A DNA stretch of 10,343 nucleotides, from contig JACQEQ010000063.1 of assembly GCA_016200445.1 (NCBI GenBank), positions 1 to 10,343 of the forward strand. The letters run 5' to 3'. Position numbers and translations under genes: made by a program. Position 1 is the first letter of the stretch; every line of letters begins with the position of its first letter. This DNA comes from Gammaproteobacteria bacterium. GTDB taxonomy: Bacteria; Pseudomonadota; Gammaproteobacteria; SG8-11. Shown one piece after another: positions 1 to 9,100 of the stretch. The notes under the pieces are model-generated. The model was not told the origin of the DNA, ran no database searches, and saw nothing but the letters and a program-made list of their open reading frames with translations.

Positions 1-9
1 CGCCACCGA

Positions 10-39
10 ACGTTGCAACAGACCTTATGTTTGCAACGT
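10..39. repeat. 9-bp perfect inverted repeat ACGTTGCAA / TTGCAACGT
   Basis: The arms at 10-18 and 31-39 are exact reverse complements separated by 12 bases. Each arm contains the self-complementary core TTGCAA, so the site also reads as two copies of TTGCAA spaced 18 bases apart. It could be a hairpin or a paired operator-like site. No function can be assigned. Confidence 0.5.
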
Positions 40-121
40 CTCAGAATTTTGAGTGGTGCATGGGCGGGATGTCAAGGTTTGGATATGCATCGGGCGATAA
101 TTGATTTGAATGCGGCATGAA

Positions 122-139
122 AAGCGATTTAACGCTTTA
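122..139. terminator. Possible terminator-like hairpin
   Basis: AAAGCG (122-127) pairs with CGCTTT (134-139) around a 6-base loop, followed on the + strand by an A-run and on the - strand by a short T-run. It lies two bases after a TGA (118-120) that closes a frame open from the window edge. It could therefore terminate a gene ending off the left side, or a minus-strand transcript. The stem is short and the evidence weak. Confidence 0.25.
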
Positions 140-314
140 AAAATAGACATTTTCATCGTGAATTCATGTTGCATAAGAACTGGGATAACACGTTTATCAG
201 CACCCAACACGCTGACCATTCACCCTTAACATGTTCATAACATTTCATGCAGCAAACTGAGTTGCCGGTGCGTATAACGCATTACAACAGGCATGTTAGT
301 CAATTGTGTTTTGG

Positions 315-344
315 TTGAATACATTTGAAAACGCACGTTATGAT
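315..344 (+). promoter_or_regulatory. Candidate sigma70-type promoter of the porin gene
   Basis: TTGAAT (315-320, 4 of 6 to the -35 consensus) and TATGAT (339-344, 5 of 6 to the -10 consensus) are separated by 18 bases. Initiation would be near 351, giving a leader of about 50 bases before the ATG at 402. It is the best match found upstream of the porin. Prediction only. Confidence 0.4.
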
Positions 345-401
345 CGAAGCGTTGTTTGTCTGCATAGATGCTCATAATGATTTAGAAGGGGGAAGGATAG
401 A

Positions 402-1565
402 ATGTTAAGCGCCATGGCGAGACAATTAAAGTTAAAGAGACAACTAAAGTTAAATAAAAATAAAGTAATTTTCGACATTAAGGCGCTCAGCGCAACTTTC
501 GGTTTATTGATTTTGACTCCGGCGGCCTATGCAGAAGATCCGCCCCATGAGCCACCGGATATCACCGGGGGAATTACTCTGATCGGCCAGAAAATTAAGA
601 GCGATCATCCTGAGCAGGCCACGATGGGTAATTTTGGCTCTACCTTGTCTGTCGATTTAAATTTCGAGAAAAAGGTGGGCGACGGAAAAGTCACGATATG
701 GCTCATGCATGCAGAAGGGTTCGATCCGACTCCGGGTGCGAATGCCGACTATGAAGGTGCGTCAGGAGCTCCCGGCACATCGGATTATCAGGAGGGATTT
801 TCCGACACACGTATCGCTGAAGCAAAGTACGAATTGCCGATGACCGATAACCTTACCGTTACTTTCGGCAAGATTAGTCCGCAGGGCTATTTCGACGCCA
901 ACAACGCCGCCAACGATCAGACACGCCAGTTTTTGGCCGGTCCCTTCGTCAATAATCCGGTGATTCCTTTCCCCGGCCACATGGCGACGCATGCTTATCC
1001 GGGCGGTGTGGTTGCGAGCTTTCTGATGAATGAGACCGTCACCTTGCAAGGCGGCGTGCTCGAAGCCGCCCACGACTATGCGGGCGAGTTCAAGCGCTTG
1101 ATGACCATCGGCGAAGCCGACGCAAAAATGGAGGTAATGGATGGCGAAGCCAACCTGCGGTTCATCGCGTTCACGACTGAAACCGATGAAGACCCGACGA
1201 ATATTTACAAGATTTCCGGCTTTGCCGTCAGCGCCGATTTCACCTACGACGATGACTACATCTTTTTTGCGCGGTATGGTTCGCGCAATTCGGCCACCAA
1301 CGCGCCGGATGAGGACCCCAAGTCCACGATGAGTTTTGGTATGCAGGGTCCGTTCGGCGATGTGGCATTTGGCCTTGGTTATTCGGTGGCCAAGGCAAAA
1401 GGTAAAGACCTGGAAAAAGAAACTTGGCTGGAATTTTATATTCAGTATGCGCTGGCCGAAGGCGTACTCGCCGCAATCGATTATCAGTCGGCCAAGAACC
1501 CTGGCTTCGATTCGCTTTACGGCACATTCACCGCCATAGGCGCACGCCTGCAGGTTGATTTTTAA
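402..1565 (+). CDS. OprB-like carbohydrate-selective outer-membrane porin
   Basis: Predicted 387-residue precursor of an outer-membrane beta-barrel, probably for passive uptake of sugars or other small solutes. Residues 1-44 form a signal peptide with an unusually long basic n-region, a hydrophobic stretch (ATFGLLILTP) and an AYA cleavage site before EDPP. The central part GYFDANNAANDQTRQF followed by NNPVIPFPG is the typical pattern of the OprB family, in which a GK...yFD...ND...QF block precedes an N-N-P segment. The second half alternates polar and hydrophobic residues as expected of barrel strands, and the chain ends in LQVDF, a C-terminal Phe of the kind read by the barrel assembly machinery. 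The start is supported by purine-rich AGAAGGGGGAAGGA just upstream; Met5 lacks such a site. The mature length of about 343 residues is on the short side for OprB. The actual substrate cannot be read from the sequence. Confidence 0.85.
   Translation: MLSAMARQLKLKRQLKLNKNKVIFDIKALSATFGLLILTPAAYAEDPPHEPPDITGGITLIGQKIKSDHPEQATMGNFGSTLSVDLNFEKKVGDGKVTIWLMHAEGFDPTPGANADYEGASGAPGTSDYQEGFSDTRIAEAKYELPMTDNLTVTFGKISPQGYFDANNAANDQTRQFLAGPFVNNPVIPFPGHMATHAYPGGVVASFLMNETVTLQGGVLEAAHDYAGEFKRLMTIGEADAKMEVMDGEANLRFIAFTTETDEDPTNIYKISGFAVSADFTYDDDYIFFARYGSRNSATNAPDEDPKSTMSFGMQGPFGDVAFGLGYSVAKAKGKDLEKETWLEFYIQYALAEGVLAAIDYQSAKNPGFDSLYGTFTAIGARLQVDF
419..454 (+). repeat. 18-bp tandem duplication inside the signal-peptide coding region
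   Basis: Two copies of an 18-base unit (419-436 and 437-454) differ by one base (t426 versus c444, synonymous). They encode RQLKLK and RQLKLN at residues 7-18. The duplication is in frame and lengthens the basic n-region of the porin signal peptide by six residues. Confidence 0.9.
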
Positions 1566-1589
1566 AGGCGCGCAAAACTTAGCGCCTTT
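1564..1589 (+). terminator. Strong hairpin overlapping the porin stop codon
   Basis: AAAGGCGC (1564-1571) pairs perfectly with GCGCCTTT (1582-1589) around a 10-base loop. The left arm begins inside the TAA stop codon. The only T-run lies within the stem and the following bases are GC-rich, so a classic intrinsic terminator on the + strand is doubtful. It may be an attenuator or mRNA 3'-end stabiliser between the porin and cytochrome genes. Confidence 0.45.
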
Positions 1590-1639
1590 GCGCGGGTGGG
1601 AAGCAAATTCAAACCATGGACACAATCACAGGTAGTCAG

Positions 1640-2584
1640 ATGATGAAAAACAATCGACAGGTCGAAGATAAAAAAGTTACCCGCGCTATTCTTACAGTGG
1701 CGCTTGCAGCTGCATTCACTCTGCCGTTGCAGAGCTGCAATGAAGACGTTCCGGTGGCGGAGCCCTTCGCCGCACCGCCCGCAGAAGTCATACGCGTGCC
1801 GGTTGAAGAGCTGGATGCGGATACAAAAGAAGCGGTGATTTTGGGTGGGCGTTTGTATGACGACTGGTTTAGCGTAGTTACGAGCGCAACAGTACCGAGC
1901 GACGTAAATCCAATGGCTGTGTTCATTGGTGGTTACTTAGCTACCCCACAGGACAGAACACTTTATGACGAATTTGTCGGGCTGGATGGTGTCGATCCGC
2001 TAAAGCCAACAAAGCCAAAACAATATCGTTGCAAAACTTGCCACGGGTTCAATTATGCCGGGTCAGATTATTTCGATGCTGGAATCATGGGCGCAGCTGA
2101 TAACATGACGCTGGAGGAAATTCAGGCTGTAATCAAGGACGGCTTCACGTTATCGTTTGGGAGTGACACTACTAAGCAAAACGTTCCAGTACATGGCTTC
2201 GGTGATTTGGGTCTGGGCGATACAGCAATTTCCGAATTGGCTAGTTTCATTAAATACGGAGTTGTAAATGTGGATGAATATTTCTATCCAACGTCCCCGA
2301 AGATTGGCAGAGGGGATTCGGCAAATGGGGAAAAGCTATTCCAACAGACCGTAGGATGCGCGCGCAGCAGTTGTCATGGTGCTGATGGTAAGAAAATACC
2401 ATTCGGACCTGCAGAATTTGTCGGCACCATCGGCCAAAACGAACCAGATGAAATGTTGCACAAGATTCGATTTGGTCAGCCATCTGAGCCAAGAGATGGT
2501 ATGCCGAGCATTTACGACAAGGCGCTTACAACCCAAGACGCTGCGGATATCATGACCTACACGCAGAAGTTACCCGCGCAATGA
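1640..2584 (+). CDS. Diheme cytochrome c lipoprotein
   Basis: Predicted 314-residue exported electron carrier. A basic start and hydrophobic segment lead to a lipobox-like LQSC with Cys33 as the lipidation site. Asn follows rather than Asp, so outer-membrane sorting is expected by the enterobacterial rule. Two class I-like heme domains follow. Heme 1 is CKTCH (residues 131-135). Where its axial Met would be expected stands PVHGFGD, so His185 may be the ligand or the site may differ. Heme 2 is CARSSCH (240-246), with four residues between the cysteines instead of two; Met288 in GMP is its likely axial ligand. The ATG at 1640 is preferred over an in-frame ATG at 1616 because AGGTAG (1630-1635) precedes it; ATG 1643 is equally possible. 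The gene lies 74 bases after the porin and may share its transcript. Redox partner and pathway are unknown. Confidence 0.88.
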   Translation: MMKNNRQVEDKKVTRAILTVALAAAFTLPLQSCNEDVPVAEPFAAPPAEVIRVPVEELDADTKEAVILGGRLYDDWFSVVTSATVPSDVNPMAVFIGGYLATPQDRTLYDEFVGLDGVDPLKPTKPKQYRCKTCHGFNYAGSDYFDAGIMGAADNMTLEEIQAVIKDGFTLSFGSDTTKQNVPVHGFGDLGLGDTAISELASFIKYGVVNVDEYFYPTSPKIGRGDSANGEKLFQQTVGCARSSCHGADGKKIPFGPAEFVGTIGQNEPDEMLHKIRFGQPSEPRDGMPSIYDKALTTQDAADIMTYTQKLPAQ

Positions 2585-2929
2585 TTGACATTAATTAAAC
2601 GGCAACCGCAGCGATGGCCCAATAGTCAGGTTTTTAGATACGGATGCCAGTCGCACGGGGTGACGATGAAGTCAAATCACGCCCCCTACGGCGGGTAAGG
2701 TAGTAGCGAACATTTTACTATCTTGCGAATGCGGCGCACCGCAAGTGTCGCGTGGTTGTGCAATTTGTCTGGCTGTAGCGAGCTTGACTTTTAAAATGCC
2801 GCAGGTGTTTAATCCGTCTGTGTTGGGGGGCGGTTCGCTGGAAGTCGAGCCGTAGAAAATAGCGATGGAGTTTGGGGGATTAAAAAATGGGGACGCATTG
2901 CTTGCGCACGCATCGACGCGCGAATAGTT

Positions 2930-2969
2930 TTCTTCAGTTCTTCAGTTCTTCAGTTCTTCAGTTCTTCAG
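2930..2969. repeat. Perfect 8-bp microsatellite, (TTCTTCAG)x5
   Basis: Five identical head-to-tail copies of TTCTTCAG fill exactly 40 bases. The array lies about 160 bases upstream of the RHS toxin start, outside any supported gene. Perfect short tandem repeats change copy number by replication slippage, so its length may vary between strains. An effect on toxin expression is inference only. Confidence 0.95.
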
Positions 2970-2985
2970 TCGTCGTCTGATTATT

Positions 2986-3009
2986 GTGGGAGCGGCTTGC
3001 AGCCGCGAC
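2986..3009. repeat. REP-like palindrome
   Basis: GTGGGAGC is followed by the stem GCGGCT (2992-2997), loop TGC and AGCCGC (3001-3006), then GAC. This is the general layout of repetitive extragenic palindromes in pseudomonads and xanthomonads: a GTGGGAG head on a short GC-rich hairpin. A second small inverted pair, GCCG-CAG-CGGC, follows near 3032-3042 and may be the diverged partner of a REP doublet. Family assignment rests on pattern memory, not a search. Confidence 0.6.
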
Positions 3010-3131
3010 CTTCGCCGTTTGAAAAATTTCGGCCGCAGCGGCTTTGCCCTGCGTTCTACCAACGAGTCAGAAATCTCAACGCAAACTCAAGCAGTGTAAA
3101 TCACCATAATTACGCATCCTCGGGGGGAGCC

Positions 3132-6100
3132 ATGAATAGACTTTTAAAATTGCTAGCCACAGCCGCGCTCGTTTTGCTGACATCGGCGGTGCACGCCGTA
3201 ACCTCGCCGGTCGGTGCCATGCCCGGTGAATTCGCCGTGAGCAAGAGCGGTGCGGCGACCTACAGCATCCCCATTCAAGTCCCGCCCGGCGTGGGCGGCA
3301 TGCAACCGAATATCTCGCTGAACTACAACAGCCAGGGCGGCAACGGCATCGCGGGCGTGGGGTGGAATATCGGCGGCTTGTCGGCGATCACGCGCTGCGG
3401 CGCAAGCATCGTCAACGACGGCATCAAACGTGGCGTCGACCTGACCGCTAACGACAAATTCTGCCTCGATGGGCAACGCCTCATCGACATCGGCGCGTCA
3501 ACCGTGTGCAGCGGCGGACGCGAGTTCCGCACCGATGTCGAGTCGTTTAACAAAGTGGTTTCCTGCGGCACGCAGGGCAACGGCCCCGCGTATTTCAAAG
3601 TGTGGGCGAAGTCGGGCCAGCTTTCGGAATACGGCGTTAGCGCCGATGCGCTCGCATATGCGCAAGGCAACAACACCGCGCTGTATTGGGCGGTGAACAG
3701 AATTCAAGACACGGTGGGCAACTACATCGCGTTCATTTACACCGCCGACAGCTACACCACCGGCGAACACCGCATCGACCACATCGATTACACCTACAAC
3801 GGCGCAGGCGCCATCGGCGGCGTGGTGCGTAAAGTGGCGTTTGTCTACGCCACGCGCACTGATGTCGAAACCGCTTACGTCGGCGGCGCGCAAGTGCGCA
3901 CCAGCAAACGGCTGACGAACGTGCAGACATTTCTCAGCACATCATCGTCGGCGTTGCGCGATTATCGGCTGACGTATGAGGCCGCACCGAGTGCGGCGAC
4001 CTACCGGTCGCGCTTGGCGAGCGTGCAGGAATGCGGCAGTGACGCCGTGTGTTTGCAACCGACGACATTCGTAAACTCGGACGGAGCGGAAGCGAGTTTT
4101 TCGGCCCAGACCCAAACGTACCCAGCGGGTTGGAATTTTGGGTTTGACGCAAGCTGGGAATCGATTAGCGGCGACTTCAATGGCGACGCAAAAATGGATT
4201 ACGCGCGATTAGGTGGGACCTACGCGCATATTTTTATTAGCAACGGTGACGGGACATTTTCTAATTTTACTCCGAATTATCCAACGGGACTGGACTATGG
4301 CAATCCTTCGACTTGGAGAACGATTACGGGCGATTTTATTGGCGATGGGACAATGGATATAGGTAAGTTAGGTAGCACTGCGGCGCACTTTTTCCTCAGC
4401 GGTTTTAACGCGCGTCCGGGTACATTTTATCCTGATCTTATGAGCACAACATACCCATTCTATGTGGACGGGTGGGGTATTGGCGCTTGGGAAACGATAA
4501 CCGGAGACTTCAATGGTGACGGGAAAACGGACTTCGCGCAGTTAGGTGATACGTACGCATTGGTTTCTATTGGTAAACATACAATTACCGATTTAGCAGA
4601 TTCGTTCACATATTCAGTTCCAAGCTACCCAACTGGTTGGACATTTGGCACTCCTTCGTTATGGAAGACCATAACGGGCGATTTCAATGGCGATGGGAAA
4701 ACAGATTACGCACGCGTCGGCGATACAAGCGCTCGTATTTTTATTAGTAAAGGTGACGGTTGGTTTATCAATTTGGTTCAAAATTATCCACTTGGTTGGA
4801 ATTTCGGTTTCGGAGTCGGGTGGGAGCCGATCACCGGTGATTTTAACGGCGATGGAAAAACAGACTACGCCCGGTTAGGTGCGAACTCCGCATACATTTT
4901 TATCAGTAAAGGCGATGGAACGTTTTCCGAGTCCATTGCGAATTATCCAGCGGGCTGGAATTTTGGAAATCCATCGTCATGGAAGGCAATCGCAGGGGAC
5001 TTTAATGGCGATGGGAAAACCGACTACGCGCGGTTAGGCGGGACCTACGCGCACCTCTTCATCAGTCGAGGCGATGGAACATTTTCCACTCCAGTTCAGT
5101 ATTATCCCGCCGGTTGGGATTTCGGTAATCCTTCATCGTGGAAAATTCTCACGGGCGATTTTAACGGCGACGGGCGTGATGATTATGCGCGGCTCGGTGG
5201 TACGGATTCACGCCTGTTTTTAACGAATAGCACCACTCCGGATTTGATCACCAAGATTACAAATGGGCTTGGCGTTCAGGTTAGCCCCAGCTACAAATCG
5301 CTCACCGATAGCACCGTCTATACGAAGTCTACAACCCTATTTTATTCTGGCGGGTTGATAAAGAATACGCAGCGGCCGAGGTATGTCGTCTCCTCTGTAT
5401 CTAACAGTAACGGTATCGAGGGTGAAATCTCAACCACAAGTTATAAATATGATTCGTTGAGGGAGAGCACAGTCGGTTATGGCGATCTTGGTTTTTCAAC
5501 CATCAATATTACTGGCTCTGATGGAACGGTGAGCTCCTCCAGTTATTCGTTCCGCTACCCTACTATCGGTATGCTGACGTCGTCGAATACGACGGTCAAA
5601 GGGATTGTTAGAGCCTTGGTTACCAATACGCTTTCGAGCGCCTATTCCCCAAACAACCGTCCAATACCTTACGTATCCAAGAGCGTGACAACCACGCGTG
5701 AAGTGAGCACGAATGCAGCGGCGAACAATACCGTCATTGCTGTAGTTACTGCCACCAGCGGCGCGCCCGACGGCTACGGCAACATCGCCACGGCGACCGT
5801 GAGCACCAACGACGGCTCGGTTAAAACCACCAACACGGTGTATTACAACGATGTCGCGAACTGGCGCCTAGGCTTGCCAGTCAAGACCACAGTGACCAAC
5901 ACCGTGCCGGCCGCGTTTAGCGACGCGGGCGATCACACGGTTGCAACCGGTGTCGCAAAAACCGCTGCGACCGAAAGTGTCTTCAGCTACAACGCCAACG
6001 GTCAGTTGCTCACCGAGGTGTTGCTGCCGCTGACCAACGACGCGTCCACGGCCAGTTACACGACCAACTACACGCTGGGACAAAACAGCCTCGCCACACT

Positions 6101-9100
6101 CTATACCTATGACGTGTACGGCAATCGCGAAACCACCACCCTGCGCGGTTTGAACATGGCGGACCGCAAGGTGACGACTGCGTTCAATCCGTTGCTAAGC
6201 TACGATGACGGGCGCCCGGTATATTCAGTCACGACCAGCGCCAATGTCACGGTGCAGAAAAAGAATGTGGTCACCGGAGTCTATGCACCCGCCACGATCA
6301 CGCATGTCGACACCAAGCGCTTCGACCTGCGCTTTGGTACGACCACCAGCAGCACCGGTCATAACAACATCACCACCAAATGGTTCTACGACGGGTTTGG
6401 CCGCAAAATTCAGGAGTTGCGTGCGGATAACACGGCAACCAACATCGCAATCAGCGACTGTGTCACGACGTACTGCAACGGCATTATGGGACCACCGCGC
6501 GTGGGTTTGCTATTCCCGCGCTATTGGGTGACGACATCGAGTACTACCGCACAGGGCACGCCGATGGATGTGCCCGCCACGGTGTATTACGACAATCTGG
6601 GCCGCGAAATGCGCGCCGAAACACAAGGTTTCGACGGTACGCTGGTGCAGAAAGACACCGAATACGACAGCCTCGGTCGTGTTGCGCGCGTGTCGAACAG
6701 CCATTTCGATATGGAAACACCGCAGTGGACCACCAACACTTATGACGCCATCGGTCGTGTGTATAAAATCACGGCGCCCGGCAATGCCATCACTACCATT
6801 GATTTTTTGGGCCTCACCACGAAGGTGACTGCGCCCACCGGCAACGGCGGTACGCCGCAACTCGTGCGCACCGAAGTGAAAAACATGATGGGCCAAACCG
6901 TCTCGGTGACGGACGCACTGGCCAAAACCATTACGTACAAATACGACCCGTTCGGCAATCTCGGCAAGGTAATTAATCCCGTGCCGGGCGGCAGCGTCAC
7001 CGCGACCAACAACACCGTGAAGAACGACTACGATTTGCGTGGCCGCAAGACGCACATGCACGACCCGGACATGGGTGAGTGGTATTACACCTACAACACG
7101 GTCGGCCAGGTATTGACACAAACTGATCCTAAAGGCCAAGTCGTCACGATGTACTACGACGAAATGGGCCGCATGTATCGGCGTGATGAGACCGAGCAAG
7201 GCAATGCGTCTCTGTTTACCAGTATTTGGGAATACGACACCGCGCCCAACGGCAAAGGCAAGCTGAATCACGTGAAAGGCCCTACCAACTCATACGAGCG
7301 CATTCACTCGTATGACAGTTACGGGCGGCTGACGAGCGTTGGCACCTCCATCGACGGGGAGTTGTTTACTATGAACAAGGGATACGACCCGGCGACAGGC
7401 CGTGTATTGAGTACGACGTATCCCACGGCAGGCGGTGCAACCTTTGCGACCTACAACAGCTACAACACGCGCGGCTATTTGGAAAAAGTCACGAACGGCA
7501 CCAACGGCACCGGCACGGTGTACTGGCAGGCGACGACACACGACGCGCGCGGCAACACCACCGAAGAACGGCTCAACAACGGTTTGCTGACGACCAAGCG
7601 CGTTTTCGATTCGATTCGCGGCACGTTGACAGATGTCAACACCGGCCCGACCAATGGCGCGTACAGCGTGCAGAATTTGCACTATGACTACACCACAGGC
7701 ATCGCGAATTTGTGGAAACGTAGCGATCTGATTCAGAGCACCACAGAAACCTTCACCTACGACGTGTTGAACCGGTTGACGGATGTCGCCGGTCCCGCGC
7801 CGAAAACCTATCGCTACGACAGCATCGGCAACTTCACCACGAAGTCCGACGCAGGCACCTACAGCTATGCCAGCAGCCGCCCGCACGCAGTCACCTCGGT
7901 GGCGGGCAGCGTAAATGGTGTGGCAAACCCGGGCTATATCTACGACGCGAACGGCAACGTGCAAAGCGGCGCGGGCCGCACCATCGGCTACACCAGTTTC
8001 AATTTGCCGAAGACCATCACCACCGCCACGGAAACGATGAGCATCGCCTACGATGCGGAACATCAGCGCATCAAGCACACCAAGAACGGCGAAACCGTGG
8101 TGTATTTGAATCCGCGTATCGACATCGGAGGCCACTTCGCCAAAGAAACCAAGGCGACCGGCTTGATCGAATACAAGCACTACATCTATGCCGGTAACAA
8201 TCCGGTGGCCTTGTACACCAAGCGCAGCGACAGCACCGCAAGCACGCGCTACCTACACAAAGATCATCTAGGCTCGACTGATGTCATCAGCAAGGAAGAC
8301 GGCACGGTCGACGAACGCCTGAGTTACGACGCGTTCGGCAAGCGCCGCAATGCCAACGGCACCGACTCCGTTACACAGCTCACGTCCAAGAACACCCATC
8401 ACGGCTACACCGGCCACGAGATGATCGACTCCATCGGCATCATCCACATGAACGGACGGACCTATGACCCAAGCTTGGGGAGGTTCATGCAAGCCGATCC
8501 TCAGATTCAATCGGCAGCTAACCTGCAAAACTACAACCGCTACAGCTACGTGCTGAACAACCCGCTCAACCTGACCGACCCGAGCGGATATAACTGGTTG
8601 AGCGACCGGTGGAAGGAAGTAATGAACGCGGCGCGTCCGGTCGTCGCCGTCGTAGCGGCAGTGGTTGTCACCGCCGCCGGGTGCCCGCAATGTGCGGGCG
8701 CGGTGGCGGGATATATTCTCACCGGCACGCTCAAGGGGGCGGCGATGGGGATCGTAGGCGCACTTGCGTATGGAGTTGCAGGAGACGTTGGACCCGCCCT
8801 CGGCGGAGCATCGCGCGTTGCGTTGCACGGTGCCATCGGCGGCGTCTTGAGCCTGGCGCAAGGCGGCTCATTCGCGAGCGGATTTGCCAGTGGCGCGTTT
8901 GCAAAGGCAACCGGCGAAATGGGCCTGGCCAATCTTGGACGGAATAGCGGTATTCTGACGCGCACAGCGATTGCAGCGTTTGCAGGCGGTGCCGGGTCTA
9001 TGCTATTCGGCGGCAGTTTCAGTAATGGAGCGGTGACGGGAGCGTTTTCGCATTTGTTTAATGATGAAGGTAATCATTATTTTCCCAGAAAAATACAGGA

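Larger units (their letters stand above)
1..401. other. Gene-poor leader upstream of the porin gene
   Basis: I see no convincing gene here. Two short frames are open from the left edge on the + strand (to stops at 118-120 and 102-104), so the tail of a gene lying to the left is possible, but neither can be preferred. A 64-codon minus-strand frame (219 to 25) has no recognisable protein character. The stretch is AT-richer than the genes and holds two inverted repeats (10-39 and 122-139) and a candidate promoter (315-344), each listed separately. Confidence 0.6.
2585..3131. other. Long intergenic region between the cytochrome and RHS toxin genes
   Basis: No gene is supported in these 547 bases. 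A 70-codon + strand frame (2887-3099) runs through a microsatellite and a REP-like palindrome and looks non-coding. GC-rich 2640-2705 contains a possible interrupted stem (GGGGTGA near 2658 against TCACGCCCC near 2685) and may be part of a dispersed repeat. I see no clear sigma70 promoter for the toxin gene; CATAAT at 3105-3110 has no matching -35 and would leave almost no leader. Confidence 0.6.

Noticed and set aside
1..120. Possible C-terminal fragment of a + strand gene entering from the left
   Set aside because: Two different frames are open from the edge (stops at 118-120 and 102-104), both short enough to be chance, and neither has a recognisable motif. Sequence to the left would decide.
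25..219. 64-codon minus-strand frame at the left edge
   Set aside because: There is a weak AGGG upstream, but the composition is like non-coding DNA and no family or motif is recognisable.
762..1625. Long minus-strand open frame antisense to the porin
   Set aside because: It lies almost wholly opposite a gene with a clear signal peptide, OprB pattern and C-terminal Phe. The antisense product shows no coherent domain.
2930..2969. CRISPR-like array
   Set aside because: The 8-base units are contiguous with no spacers, so this is a simple tandem repeat.
2887..3099. Small + strand frame of 70 codons
   Set aside because: Its middle is a translated microsatellite (repeated LQFFSS-like residues) followed by translated palindrome. 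It is not a plausible gene.
2997..3131. N-terminal extension of the RHS protein from an upstream ATG
   Set aside because: It would translate a REP-like palindrome and bury the signal peptide 45 residues inside. The ATG at 3132 has a purine-rich site and begins the signal peptide directly.
6510..8180. Long minus-strand open frames (7271 to 6510 and 8180 to 7290) opposite the RHS repeats
   Set aside because: They are rich in Val, Arg and His, as expected from reading GC-rich RHS codons backwards, and have no recognisable motif. The + strand reads through as uninterrupted RHS repeats.
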